Assembly: GCF_002240565.1 (NCBI RefSeq)
Contig: NZ_MZMO01000001.1
Location: 3,038,001-3,102,000, forward strand
Direction of reading: 5' to 3'
Origin: Clavibacter michiganensis subsp. insidiosus
Lineage (GTDB): Bacteria > Actinomycetota > Actinomycetes > Actinomycetales > Microbacteriaceae
Length of the DNA: 64,000 nt
Part shown: one piece after another, positions 37,511-45,893 of the stretch
Layout: the number at the start of each line of letters is the position of its first letter
Position numbering within the stretch: the stretch's first letter is position 1
Notes under the pieces: model-generated
Told to the model about the DNA's origin: nothing
Database searches by the model: none
What the model saw: only the letters and a program-made list of their open reading frames with translations
Made by a program: the position numbers and the translations under genes

Positions 37511-38589
37511 GCGACACCACCCCCGCGAAGCGGAGCGCGCGCCCGCTCGGCGACGTGCTGCACCGGCCCTGGTTCTGGGGCACGGTCGCGATCGTGCTGC
37601 TGCTGGCGATCAACGTGGCGAAGGACCCCGGCTACCTCGCGCTGTCGGTGAACCCGGACACGGGGAACCTGGTGGGCAACCTCGTCGACATCCTCCGGGC
37701 CGCCGCGCCCGTGCTCATGATCGCGGTCGGCATGTGCCTCGTGGTCGCCACGGGCGGCATCGACCTCAGCGTCGGCTCGATCATGGTGGTCGCCGGCGCC
37801 GTCTCCATGGAGTTCCTCAAGGCCGCCGGATCCGACTCGCTCGGCGTCGCGCTCGGCGCGATGGGCCTCGCGCTCCTCATCGCCGGGATCCTCGGCGCGG
37901 TCAACGGCATGCTCGTCTCGGTCGTGGGGCTGCAGCCGTTCATCAGCACGCTCGTGATCATGCTCGCCGGCCGCGGCCTCGCGAAGGTCATCACGGCGGG
38001 CCAGAACACGGCCGCCGCCAACGAGCCGTTCCGCTGGGTCGCGAACGGCTACCTCGTGGGGCTGCCGGTGGTGTTCCTGCTGGCCGTGCTGATCACGATC
38101 GGCGTGGCCGTGCTCGTGCGGCGGAGCGCGCTCGGCCTCATGATCGAGGCGATCGGCATGGATCCCCAAGCCGCGCGCCTCGCGGGCCTCGACCGCCGCG
38201 CGCTCCTGTTCACCGCCTACATCGCGAGCGGCCTGCTCGCGGGCGTCGCGGGGATCTTCGCCACCGCCAGCGTCATGACGGTCGACGTCTCCCGCACCGG
38301 CTACCAGCTGGAGCTCGACGCGATCCTCGCGGTCGTGATCGGCGGCACCTCGCTCGCGGGCGGCAAGTTCCACCTGCTCGGGGCCGCCGTCGGCGCGCTC
38401 CTCATCGCGACCCTCGACAAGACCGTCGTGTTCCTCGGCATATCGTCGTCGGCCACGCCGGCGTTCAAGGCGATCGTGATCGTCGCGATCGTGCTCCTGC
38501 AGTCCCGGCGCGTCCGCGCGCTGTTCACCAGGCGCCGCCCGGCGGCGCCCACCCCCGTGCCGACCGAGAAGGAGGCCGTGCCCGCATGA
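37507..38589 (+). CDS. Sugar ABC importer permease 1 (YtfT-like)
   Basis: 360 residues, CUT2-type permease (BPD_transp_2) with about 9-10 TM spans. Diagnostic GMCLVVATGGIDLSVGSIM and the ATPase-contacting loop AIGMDPQAARLAGLDRRALL are present, then AVVIGGTSLAGGKFHLLGA. Couples with the ATPase at 35924 and permease 2, with a 4-bp overlap on each side. Confidence 0.9.
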   Translation: MSDTTPAKRSARPLGDVLHRPWFWGTVAIVLLLAINVAKDPGYLALSVNPDTGNLVGNLVDILRAAAPVLMIAVGMCLVVATGGIDLSVGSIMVVAGAVSMEFLKAAGSDSLGVALGAMGLALLIAGILGAVNGMLVSVVGLQPFISTLVIMLAGRGLAKVITAGQNTAAANEPFRWVANGYLVGLPVVFLLAVLITIGVAVLVRRSALGLMIEAIGMDPQAARLAGLDRRALLFTAYIASGLLAGVAGIFATASVMTVDVSRTGYQLELDAILAVVIGGTSLAGGKFHLLGAAVGALLIATLDKTVVFLGISSSATPAFKAIVIVAIVLLQSRRVRALFTRRRPAAPTPVPTEKEAVPA

Positions 38590-39644
38590 GCGCCACGACG
38601 ATCCAGCCGCCCCTGACCCCGACGCCCGCGCCGGGACCCGGCACCGCATCCCGGCCGCCGCGCCGCCGCCTGCGCCTCCGGCTCGACTCGCTGCCGACGG
38701 TCGCCGCCCTGGTGATCCTGCTGGCGATGCTGGCGTACGGCGAGATCGCGTACGGCCGCATCCTGCAGGCCGCGACGCTGTCGAACCTGCTCATCAACAA
38801 CGCGCACGTCATCGTGCTGGCGGTGGGCCTCACCTTCGTGATCCTCACGGGCGGCATCGACCTGTCCGTCGGCGCGATCGTCGCCGCCAGCAGCGTCGCG
38901 GGCGTGCTGCTCGCGAACGCGGGCTGGGACCCCTGGGTGGTGATGGTGCTGATGATCCTCATCGGCACGGCATCCGGCGTCGTCTCGGGCGTGCTGATCC
39001 AGTTCTTCGACGTGCAGCCGTTCATCGCGACGCTCGCGATGATGTTCCTCGGCCGCGGCCTCGCCTCCATCCTCAGCACCGTGCCCGAGCGCCTCGACGA
39101 CGCGTCGCCGCTGCGCTCGCTCGCCACGAACATGAAGGTGGTCGACGGCCCGAAGGTCAATGACGTCGTGACGACGCCGGGCGTGCTCATCGCGCTCGTG
39201 GTGGTGGCGGTCGCGTTCTTCGTGCTGCACCGCACGCGCCTCGGCCGCACCGTGTACGCGACCGGCGGATCCGAGCAGTCGGCCGCGCTCATGGGCCTGC
39301 CCGTTCGCCGCACCAAGCTCGCCGTCTACGTGATCAGCGGCACGCTCGCCGGCCTCGCCTCGGTGATCTACACGGCCCGGCTCGGCAGCGCGCAGAACAT
39401 CACCGGCATCGGCTGGGAGCTCGACGCGATCGCCGCGACCGTGATCGGCGGCACCCTCCTCACGGGCGGCGTCGGCTTCGTGCTCGGCTCGGTCGTCGGC
39501 GCGCTCATGCTCGGCCTGATGAACGTGCTCATCACGCGCGACGGCGGCATCCCGCCCGAGGCGACCACGATCATCACGGGCGGGATCCTGCTGGTCTTCG
39601 TGCTGCTGCAGCGCGCGGTGATGGCGCGGCGGCGGCGGACATAG
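38586..39644 (+). CDS. Sugar ABC importer permease 2 (YjfF-like)
   Basis: 352 residues, second CUT2 permease: VGLTFVILTGGIDLSVGAIV, coupling loop ATGGSEQSAALMGLPVRRTK and AATVIGGTLLTGGVGFVLGS. A Pro-rich leader precedes TM1. Two different permeases in one operon is the layout of the E. coli galactofuranose importer YtfQRT-YjfF, which supports that substrate class. Last gene of the operon. Confidence 0.9.
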   Translation: MSATTIQPPLTPTPAPGPGTASRPPRRRLRLRLDSLPTVAALVILLAMLAYGEIAYGRILQAATLSNLLINNAHVIVLAVGLTFVILTGGIDLSVGAIVAASSVAGVLLANAGWDPWVVMVLMILIGTASGVVSGVLIQFFDVQPFIATLAMMFLGRGLASILSTVPERLDDASPLRSLATNMKVVDGPKVNDVVTTPGVLIALVVVAVAFFVLHRTRLGRTVYATGGSEQSAALMGLPVRRTKLAVYVISGTLAGLASVIYTARLGSAQNITGIGWELDAIAATVIGGTLLTGGVGFVLGSVVGALMLGLMNVLITRDGGIPPEATTIITGGILLVFVLLQRAVMARRRRT

Positions 39645-39668
39645 ATCCCGTCGGAGGTGCGCGGGATC
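39644..39668. terminator. Terminator of the sugar importer operon
   Basis: GATCCCG and CGGGATC, 7-bp perfect arms with an 11-base loop, starting at the stop codon of permease 2. Confidence 0.5.
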
Positions 39669-39706
39669 ATGAGGGGACCGCGCCCGCCCGCCACGTCAGG
39701 ATCCGC

Positions 39707-40831
39707 ATGACCCACCCGCTCCCGCTGCACGTCACCGACGCCGACCTCGACGACCTGCGCGACCGGATCCGCCGCACCCGCTGGGCGCCGGAGTGGCCGG
39801 TCGAGCCGTGGGAGGCTGGCACCGACCAGGCGACACTGCGACGCCTCGCTGCTGTCTGGGCCGACGGGTTCGACTGGCGGGCGCGCGAGCGGGAGATCCG
39901 CGCGCTGCCGTGGGCGGTCGCCGACCTCGACGGCACGCCGATCTCCTACCTGCGCTTCGACGCCGAGCGCGCCGGCGGCCTGCCGATCGTCCTCACGAAC
40001 GGCTGGCCGAGCTCCGCGCTCGAGATGGTGCCGCTCGCCGAGCGCCTGTCGCAGCCGTCCCGCTTCGGCGGCGACCCCGCCGACGCCGTCACCGTCATCG
40101 TGCCCGCGCTTCCCGGCTTCCCGCTCTCGCCGCAGCGGCCGCGCATCGACGAGCAGACCCACGAGCTCTGGCACCGGCTGATGACCGAGGAGCTGGGCTT
40201 CGCGCGGTACGCGGCGCACGGCGGCGACCTCGGCGCGGGGATCACGTCGCGGCTGGCGGAAGCGCACCCGGAGGCGGTGGCGGGGATCCACCTGATGGCG
40301 GTCGCCGCCCCGCGGGACCTCGACGAGGCGACGCTCACGGACGAGGAGCGCGTCCACGTGGACGAGGTGCGTGCGTGGGAGGCGACCGAGGGCGGCTACG
40401 AGCACCAGCAGCGGACGCGTCCGCTGACGCTCGCGCCCGCGCTGCAGGACTCGCCCGTCGGGCTGCTGTCGTGGATCCTCGAGAAGCACCGCGCGTGGAG
40501 CGACTGCGGCGGCGACGTGTCCCGCGTGTTCCGTGACGACCACCTGCTGACGCTGGCGTCGCTCTACTGGTTCACCGGATCCATCGGCACCTCGCTCCGC
40601 CCGTACTTCGCGTCCGGCTCCGGCCGCACCGCCCCGGTGGAGCGCGTGGAGGTGCCGACCGCGGTCGCCGTCTTCCCGCATGACCTGGTGCACCCGCCCC
40701 GGAGCTGGGCCGAGCGCACCTACGACGTCGTCCGATACACGACCATGCCGCGCGGCGGCCACTTCGCGCCGCACGAGGAGCCGGGGCTGCTGGCGGACGA
40801 CATCACGGCGTTCCTACGGATGCTGCGGTAG
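39707..40831 (+). CDS. Epoxide hydrolase with N-terminal EHN domain
   Basis: 374 residues. EHN-type N-terminal segment (VTDADLDDLRDRIRRTRWAP ... GFDWRAREREIRALP) followed by an alpha/beta-hydrolase domain. Oxyanion motif NGWPSS, nucleophile Asp in HGGDLGAGI, likely acid in AVFPHDLVHPPR and His in MPRGGHFAPHEEP. This is the microsomal/juvenile-hormone epoxide hydrolase layout: epoxide plus water to diol through an ester intermediate. The usual HGWP starts with Asn here. Cytosolic; substrate unknown. Confidence 0.85.
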   Translation: MTHPLPLHVTDADLDDLRDRIRRTRWAPEWPVEPWEAGTDQATLRRLAAVWADGFDWRAREREIRALPWAVADLDGTPISYLRFDAERAGGLPIVLTNGWPSSALEMVPLAERLSQPSRFGGDPADAVTVIVPALPGFPLSPQRPRIDEQTHELWHRLMTEELGFARYAAHGGDLGAGITSRLAEAHPEAVAGIHLMAVAAPRDLDEATLTDEERVHVDEVRAWEATEGGYEHQQRTRPLTLAPALQDSPVGLLSWILEKHRAWSDCGGDVSRVFRDDHLLTLASLYWFTGSIGTSLRPYFASGSGRTAPVERVEVPTAVAVFPHDLVHPPRSWAERTYDVVRYTTMPRGGHFAPHEEPGLLADDITAFLRMLR

Positions 40832-40840
40832 CGACGGTCG

Positions 40841-41272
40841 TCAGCGGGCGGCGCTCTCCGCGTCCGGCACGCCGCCCGCCGGGATCGGCTCCATGTGCCC
40901 CAGCTCGATCACGTTCCCGTCGGGATCGCGGAGCTGGCGCTGGTACATGAACCCGAGGTCGACGGCCGGCCGGGGCTCGGATCCGCCGGCGTCGAGGCCC
41001 GCGGTCGCCCGCGCGTCCACGTCGGCGCGGCTGTCGAGCATGACCGCGGTGATCGCCGCGGCGCTCGACGACGGATCGCCCACCGGCACGTCGAGGAACG
41101 ACTGGAAGAAGTCGCGCGTGAGGAGCATGAAGGCGCTGCGGTCGGCCTCGACCACGAGGCACGCGGCGTTCTCGTCGGTGAAGTCGGGGTTCACGGTGCA
41201 GCCGACGGCCTCGTAGAAGGCGATCGCGCGGGGCAGGTCGGTGACGGGCAGGTTGACGAAGATCATGGGCAT
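40841..41272 (-). CDS. VOC-family (glyoxalase-like) protein
   Basis: 143 residues: IFVNLPVTDLPRAIAFYEAV opens the first VOC module and RQLRDPDGNVIELGHMEP closes the second. Belongs to the lactoylglutathione-lyase-like group that lacks an assigned reaction. ATG 41272 has AAGGAG seven bases upstream. Lies downstream of the ohr-doxX operon behind a strong terminator. Confidence 0.8.
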   Translation of the reverse strand: MPMIFVNLPVTDLPRAIAFYEAVGCTVNPDFTDENAACLVVEADRSAFMLLTRDFFQSFLDVPVGDPSSSAAAITAVMLDSRADVDARATAGLDAGGSEPRPAVDLGFMYQRQLRDPDGNVIELGHMEPIPAGGVPDAESAAR

Positions 41273-41354
41273 GGGTCTCTCCTTCGAGACGCAGGGACCG
41301 CGGGCGATGCGGGTGCGCCCATGCTGACGACGCATGCCCATGCCCGTCAAGACG

Positions 41355-41393
41355 GACGGCCACCGGTCCCCCTGCGGGGATCCGGTGGCCGTC
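41355..41393. terminator. Strong terminator of the ohr-doxX operon
   Basis: GACGGCCACCGG (41355-41366) pairs perfectly with CCGGTGGCCGTC (41382-41393); the loop itself can pair (TCCCC/GGGGA). It lies 18 bp after the doxX stop on the minus strand. Confidence 0.75.
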
Positions 41394-41410
41394 GTCGTGC
41401 GTGCGGCGGA

Positions 41411-41818
41411 TCAGCGCTTCTTCAGCGCCCCCGTCGACCACAGCGCCACCGCGATGAGCACCGGCTGGAAGAACAGGCGGCCGAGGCGCTTGCCGTCGGT
41501 GTCGAGGCCGAAGCCGTCGCGCTTGTGCACGTACTGCGCGATGTTGCCCGGGAAGATCGCCGTGAAGAACGCGGCGGCCGCCCAGCCGGCGAGGCCGCGG
41601 CGCGAGCGCGCGAACAGCAGGGCCGAGCCGAGCGTGATCTCGACGATGCCGGATCCGACGACGGTCACGTCCTCGGGCACCGGCAGCGACTTCGGGACCT
41701 GCGCGCGGAACTCCTCGCGCGCGACCGTGAGGTGCGAGACCCCGGCGAACGCGAGGAACGATCCGAGCACGACGCGGGCGGCCGTGCGCGGGAAGGACGT
41801 GCGGGCGACGCCGGCCAT
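41411..41818 (-). CDS. DoxX-family membrane protein
   Basis: 135 residues with four TM helices: ARVVLGSFLAFAGVSHL, VTVVGSGIVEITLGSALLF, GWAAAAFFTAIFPGNIAQY and RLFFQPVLIAVALWSTGAL. GVSHL with the following F/R pattern is typical of DoxX-like proteins, which in actinobacteria take part in thiol/oxidative-stress defence. Start overlaps the ohr stop by one base (TGATG), so it is coupled to the peroxide operon. Confidence 0.8.
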   Translation of the reverse strand: MAGVARTSFPRTAARVVLGSFLAFAGVSHLTVAREEFRAQVPKSLPVPEDVTVVGSGIVEITLGSALLFARSRRGLAGWAAAAFFTAIFPGNIAQYVHKRDGFGLDTDGKRLGRLFFQPVLIAVALWSTGALKKR

Positions 41819-42240
41819 CAGTCGTCCGAGACCGTGACGACGACCTCGATGTTGCCACGGGTCGCGTTCGAGTACGGGCAGACCTGGTGGGCCTGGTCGG
41901 CGAGCTCCTGGGCGAGGTCGTGCTCGACCCCGGGGATGACGACCTCGAGGTGCACGGCGAGCTGGTACCCGCCCTGGCCGTTGGATCCGATGCTCACGCG
42001 GCTGCCGACGCTCGAGTCGGCGATCTTCACCTTGCGCGCGCGGGCGACGCCCTGCAGCGCGGAGTGGAAGCACGCGGCGTAGCCGGCGGCGAAGAGCTGC
42101 TCGGGGTTCGCGCCCTCGCCGGATCCGCCCATGGCCTTGGGGATGGAGAGGTCGAGCGCGAGGTCGCTGTCGCTGACGGCCACGCGGCCGTCGCGGCCGG
42201 CTCCCGTGGCGAGGGCCTCCGCGGTGTAGAGGGCGTCCAT
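41818..42240 (-). CDS. ohr: Organic hydroperoxide resistance protein (Ohr/OsmC)
   Basis: 140 residues. Thiol peroxidase reducing organic hydroperoxides. Both redox cysteines are present: AAGYAACFHSAL and AHQVCPYSNATRGNIEV, with the Ohr-specific NPEQLFAAGYAACF. Typical Ohr length. Downstream of and presumably repressed by the MarR/OhrR gene 61 bp upstream, and followed by doxX. Confidence 0.9.
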   Translation of the reverse strand: MDALYTAEALATGAGRDGRVAVSDSDLALDLSIPKAMGGSGEGANPEQLFAAGYAACFHSALQGVARARKVKIADSSVGSRVSIGSNGQGGYQLAVHLEVVIPGVEHDLAQELADQAHQVCPYSNATRGNIEVVVTVSDD

Positions 42241-42300
42241 GTCGGTTCCTTCCGTTCGTGGCCGCTCGTGGCGGCCGTGGGTGGGGATGGGTGGTGCGGA

Positions 42301-42837
42301 TCAGGGGGTGCGGCTGCGCGCCGACGCCTCGGCCGGCCGCGTCGCGGGGTGCGCGAGCGCCTCGGCCGTGGCGTCCTGCACGCCCGCGGTCAGCAGGTGC
42401 AGGGTGGCGAGCAGCTGACGAGCGCGGTCGAGGTCGAGGCCCATGCCGCGGAAGATCGCCGCGGGCACGTGCGCGAGCTCGGCCCGGACAGTGCGGCCGC
42501 GCTCGGCGAGCGACACCGTGACCACGCGCTGGTCGGTGGAGACGCGGCGGCGGGTGATGAAGCCGGCCTCCTCCATCCGCGCGAGCAGCGGCGACAGCGT
42601 CCCCGAGTCGAGGTCGAGCTGCTGCCCGAGCTCGGTGACCGTGCGGTCGTCGCCCGACCACAGCAGCACCAGCACGAGGTACTGCGGGTAGGTGAGGCCC
42701 CACGGCGCGAGGAGCGCGCGGTACGCCTGGGTCGTGGATCGCGACGCCGTGTAGAGCGAGAAGCACACCAGCTCGTCGGCGATGCGCGCGGGCGGCGCGG
42801 TCTCGTCGGCGGGCGGGCAGCTCTCGGTTCCGGTCAT
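42301..42837 (-). CDS. ohrR: OhrR-like MarR-family peroxide sensor
   Basis: 178 residues. The N-terminal LVCFSLYTASRS holds the conserved sensing Cys of OhrR, which is oxidised by organic peroxides and releases DNA. The winged helix VTELGQQLDLDSGTLSPLLARM and wing TRRRVSTDQRVVTVSLAERG are complete. The C-terminal tail of 30 residues is extra. Inverted repeats lie just before the ATG (42844-42863). Placement beside ohr supports the call. Confidence 0.85.
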   Translation of the reverse strand: MTGTESCPPADETAPPARIADELVCFSLYTASRSTTQAYRALLAPWGLTYPQYLVLVLLWSGDDRTVTELGQQLDLDSGTLSPLLARMEEAGFITRRRVSTDQRVVTVSLAERGRTVRAELAHVPAAIFRGMGLDLDRARQLLATLHLLTAGVQDATAEALAHPATRPAEASARSRTP

Positions 42838-42843
42838 GCTCCG

Positions 42844-42863
42844 ACCTTGCCACGGAACAAGGT
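42844..42863. promoter_or_regulatory. Inverted repeat ACCTTG-N8-CAAGGT, likely OhrR site
   Basis: Perfect 6-bp arms, 7 bp upstream of the ohrR ATG, with an overlapping imperfect palindrome TTGTGCGCAA next to it (42863-42872). Lies between divergent ohrR and the 120-residue gene. Binding inferred from position. Confidence 0.5.
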
Positions 42864-42911
42864 TGTGCGCAATCCATCTAGGGCGATGCCCAGCGGAAGA
42901 GCGCCGGCGCG

Positions 42912-42917
42912 TACCCT
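42912..42917 (+). promoter_or_regulatory. -10 box TACCCT, leaderless promoter
   Basis: TACCCT, 8 bases before ATG 42926; the probable OhrR repeats lie upstream of it. Confidence 0.45.
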
Positions 42918-42925
42918 GGAGCGAC

Positions 42926-43288
42926 ATGATCACGAGACGAGAGGCCGCGCTGCGGCTGGGCATCCCGCTGGAGATGGCCACGCGCCACGGCATCCCGGGG
43001 CGCGTCCCGGAGTCCGAGATCGCCGCGATGGACCAGGATCCGCCCGGCTGGCTCGCGCAGTCCCGCGCGAACGCGACCGGCAAGCGCCCCGTCTGGGTGC
43101 AGCTCACGTGCGAGGTCTGCGGCTTCACCGAGGCCGTGCGCCCGAAGAAGTGGTGGCCGGAGTTCTCCTACCTCTCCTGCGAGCGGCACTCCCCCGACGA
43201 GCTGCCGGAGCCCGCGCTCGGCCTCGCCCGCCGCGAGGTCGACGGGATCGGCAGCCGATTCGTGGGCGTGGTGGACGAGCGGGCGTAG
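42926..43288 (+). CDS. Hypothetical protein with a Cys/His cluster
   Basis: 120 residues, not recognised. The N-terminal 25 residues (ITRREAALRLGIPLEMATRH) look like a short helix-turn-helix of the DNA-binding accessory kind. The middle WVQLTCEVCGFTEAVRPKKW and SYLSCERHSPDELPEP give a C-x2-C...C-x2-H set that could hold zinc. Likely cytosolic. Divergent from ohrR, sharing its control region. Confidence 0.6.
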   Translation: MITRREAALRLGIPLEMATRHGIPGRVPESEIAAMDQDPPGWLAQSRANATGKRPVWVQLTCEVCGFTEAVRPKKWWPEFSYLSCERHSPDELPEPALGLARREVDGIGSRFVGVVDERA

Positions 43289-43313
43289 CGCTCTCCACGA
43301 GCGACCGGCCGGG

Positions 43314-43733
43314 TCACGCCGCGACGACCTCCGCGTGCATCCGCTCGTGCCCCGCCCCGCCCTCGCGCAGCGCCGGGCAGTGCTCCGGGGTCGGGTGCAG
43401 GCAGATGTCGATGACGCGGGTCAGCTCCTCGCGGGCGCGCTCGAGCTCGGCGATGGCGGCGGTGATCCGGTCGCGCTCGGAGCGGAGGAGCGCGAGCGAC
43501 TCGGGCGCCGCGACGCCCGAGTCGACGCTCGGGAGCAGCTGGCGGATCGTGCGACTGGAGAGGCCCGCGGCGAACAGCTGCTGGATGAGCTGCACGCGCT
43601 CGACGGCGGTCTCCGGGTAGACGCGCTGGCCGCTCGTGGTGCGCTCGGCCGGCAGCAGGCCCTGCTCCTCGTAGTACCGGAGCGCCCGGGTGCTCACGCC
43701 CGCTCGCCCCGCCACGTCGCCGATCCGCAGCAT
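43314..43733 (-). CDS. MerR-family transcriptional regulator
   Basis: 139 residues: MerR winged helix MLRIGDVAGRAGVSTRALRYY with EEQGLLPAERTTSGQRVYP, then the coiled dimer helix RSERDRITAAIAELERAREEL. A C-terminal CLHPTPEHCPALREGG gives two cysteines 7 apart, which may be redox- or metal-active. Probably regulates the divergent SDR gene through the 20-bp-spacer promoter at 43785-43816. Confidence 0.85.
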   Translation of the reverse strand: MLRIGDVAGRAGVSTRALRYYEEQGLLPAERTTSGQRVYPETAVERVQLIQQLFAAGLSSRTIRQLLPSVDSGVAAPESLALLRSERDRITAAIAELERAREELTRVIDICLHPTPEHCPALREGGAGHERMHAEVVAA

Positions 43734-43784
43734 GCCGCCCTCTTCCCTCGTGATCCGTCGGAGACGTCGATCTCGCGGGCGGAC

Positions 43785-43816
43785 TTGCCCTTCACGTCGA
43801 CGTCAACTCCTAGCGT
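43785..43816 (+). promoter_or_regulatory. MerR-type promoter with 20-bp spacer
   Basis: -35 TTGCCC (43785-43790) and -10 TAGCGT (43811-43816) are 20 bp apart, too long for normal initiation but typical of MerR-activated promoters. A 14/16 palindrome TTCACGTCGACGTCAA (43791-43806) with core ACGTCGACGT fills the spacer. Reads toward the SDR gene at 43866. Confidence 0.65.
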
Positions 43817-43865
43817 AGGCCGCGCCGCACCCCGCGAACGGCGCGGGCGGCAGGAGGAATCACGC

Positions 43866-44579
43866 ATGGACATCACCGATCAGGTCGCCCTCGTCACCGG
43901 CGCCAACCGCGGCATCGGCCGCACCTTCGTCGAGGAGCTCCTCGAGCGCGGCGCCCGCAAGGTCTACGCGACCGCGCGCCGGCCCGAGGCGATCGACATC
44001 CCCGGCGTCGAGGTGCTGCGCCTCGACCTCGCCGACGCCGCATCCGTGAGCGCCGCCGCCGAGGCCGCGCAGGACGTGACGCTCGTCGTCAACAACGCGG
44101 GCATCTCGACGGGCGCCGCGCTCATCACGGGCGACATGGCGGAGATCCGCCGCGAGATGGACACCCACTTCTACGGGACGCTCGGCGTGATCCGCGCCTT
44201 CGCGCCCGTGCTCGCGGCCAACGGCGGGGGCGCGATCGTCAACATCCTGTCGGCGCTGTCGTGGTTCTCGACCTCCGGCAACGGCGGCTACGCGGCGGCG
44301 AAGGCGGCCGAGTGGAACATGACCAACGCGGTGCGGCTGGAGCTCGCCGGGCAGGGCACGTTCGTGCAGGGCGTGCACCTCGGGGCGGCCGACACCGACA
44401 TCATGGCCGGCTACGACGGCCCGATGATCGCCCCGCGCGACGTGGCCCGGGCGTCGCTCGACGGCGTGGCCGCGGGATCCGTCGAGGTCGTCGTCGACGG
44501 CTGGAGCCGCATGGTGAAGGACTCGCTGGCCGGCGACCCCGCCCCGTTCTACGAGAGGATGCGCGCGATCCTCGACTGA
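43866..44579 (+). CDS. Short-chain dehydrogenase/reductase under MerR control
   Basis: 237 residues, classical SDR: TGANRGIGRTF nucleotide loop, LRLDLADAASV, NNAGIS and catalytic GYAAAKAA (Tyr-x3-Lys) preceded by ILSALSW with the catalytic Ser. NADP preference is suggested by ATARRPE after strand 2. ATG 43866 with GGAGGAAT upstream. Substrate unknown, but MerR control suggests a stress-derived carbonyl compound. Confidence 0.85.
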   Translation: MDITDQVALVTGANRGIGRTFVEELLERGARKVYATARRPEAIDIPGVEVLRLDLADAASVSAAAEAAQDVTLVVNNAGISTGAALITGDMAEIRREMDTHFYGTLGVIRAFAPVLAANGGGAIVNILSALSWFSTSGNGGYAAAKAAEWNMTNAVRLELAGQGTFVQGVHLGAADTDIMAGYDGPMIAPRDVARASLDGVAAGSVEVVVDGWSRMVKDSLAGDPAPFYERMRAILD

Positions 44580-44632
44580 CCGCCGCCGGGGATGGGCTGG
44601 CGGCCGATCGCCGGGGCAGGTCGGTCGCCGGG

Positions 44633-45829
44633 TCAGAGGGACTCGAGCACGTCGACCGCCTGCCGCACCCCGCCATCCCGCCGCATGAGCCCGCCCGCCT
44701 CGGCCGCCCGCTCGCGCCGGGACAGGGCGTCGCCCATCGCGGACACGAGGGCGTCGACCGACAGACGGCGCAGCGGGATCGGGGCGGCGGCCACCCCCTG
44801 CCGGTGCAGGTGAGCGGCCCAGAACGGCTGGTCGGCCATGAAGGGCACGACGACCGCGGGCACGCCCGCCCGGGCGACGGCGTGCGAGGTGCCGGCACCG
44901 CCGTGGTGCACGGCGAGCGCCGCGCCCGGCAGGATCCGGTCGAACGGCGCCGACCGCACCACCAGCACGTCGGGTCCGCGCGACTCCGCCGGCAGCGCGA
45001 GCCCGCCCCACCCGGTGAGGACCAGCACCCGCAGGCCGTGGGCGCGGGCGGCCGTGACGATCGCGCGCCCGCGGGCCGACGCGTCGCCCTTCGCCATGGA
45101 ACCGAACGAGGCGACGACGTAGGGCCCGGCGCCGAGGAATCCGCCGACGACCGGGTCCAGGGATGCCGCCGACGCCTCCTCGTACCAGGCGCCCGTCTGG
45201 TGCACCCGCTCCGGCCAGTCGTCGGGACGCGACAGCAGCTGCGGGCTCACGGCCATGAGCGTCGCGCGCGACGGCGAACGGAAGTCCGGACGACGACGTC
45301 CCGGCAGCTCGGCCGCGGCGCGCGCGACGTCGCCGTCGAAGAGGCGCGCGATGGCGCGCGGCACCGCGTAGGTGGAGCGGTTGCGCGCACCGAGGTCGCG
45401 GGTGGCCGTGGGACCTCCGGCGGCGGGGAAGCGCGCGCTGGCGGTGGCCACCGGCGCGAACTCCACCACCACGCGCGGGACGCCGAGCGCGTCCGCCACC
45501 ATCGGCGCGCTGAGGATCAGGGGGTGGTGGACCACCACGTCGGGCTCGAAGGCGACCGTCTCGCGGACCGCCGCGACGATCATCCGCCGCATCGCGGGCC
45601 GCACCTCCGTGCGGAGGTGGTGCGCGAGGGCCCAGGGGGTGCGGCCGGAAGGGGAGAGCACCCGCTGCGCGTCCAGGTCGAGGCGCACGCAGTGCACGCC
45701 CTCGGGCGCCACCGCGTCGTCGGGCAGGGCGAGCCGCACCTCGTGACCGCGGGACGCGGCGTGTCGCGCCAGGGCCGCGAAGGGCTCCACGTCGCCCCGG
45801 GTACCGGCGGTGAGCAGCATCAGGCGCAT
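44633..45829 (-). CDS. UGT-type glycosyltransferase (GT1/MGT)
   Basis: 398 residues, GT-B fold. The N-terminal MRLMLLTAGTRGDVEPFAAL acceptor-domain opening and C-terminal donor motif VHHGGAGTSHAVARAGVPAV then VPFMADQPFWA are the macrolide/sterol glucosyltransferase signatures. It transfers a sugar from UDP-sugar to a small lipid or terpenoid. It stands head to head with the carotenoid genes and may glycosylate their product. Confidence 0.85.
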   Translation of the reverse strand: MRLMLLTAGTRGDVEPFAALARHAASRGHEVRLALPDDAVAPEGVHCVRLDLDAQRVLSPSGRTPWALAHHLRTEVRPAMRRMIVAAVRETVAFEPDVVVHHPLILSAPMVADALGVPRVVVEFAPVATASARFPAAGGPTATRDLGARNRSTYAVPRAIARLFDGDVARAAAELPGRRRPDFRSPSRATLMAVSPQLLSRPDDWPERVHQTGAWYEEASAASLDPVVGGFLGAGPYVVASFGSMAKGDASARGRAIVTAARAHGLRVLVLTGWGGLALPAESRGPDVLVVRSAPFDRILPGAALAVHHGGAGTSHAVARAGVPAVVVPFMADQPFWAAHLHRQGVAAAPIPLRRLSVDALVSAMGDALSRRERAAEAGGLMRRDGGVRQAVDVLESL

Positions 45830-45880
45830 CCGCCCAGTCTGGGCCCGGAAGCCGTAAGGCCGACGCCCGCGCCCACCGCG

Positions 45881-45886
45881 TACGCT
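45881..45886 (+). promoter_or_regulatory. -10 box TACGCT, leaderless promoter
   Basis: TACGCT, 7 bases before GTG 45894. It decides the UbiA start over GTG 45888 (too close) and ATG 45915. Confidence 0.5.
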
Positions 45887-45893
45887 CGTGCGA

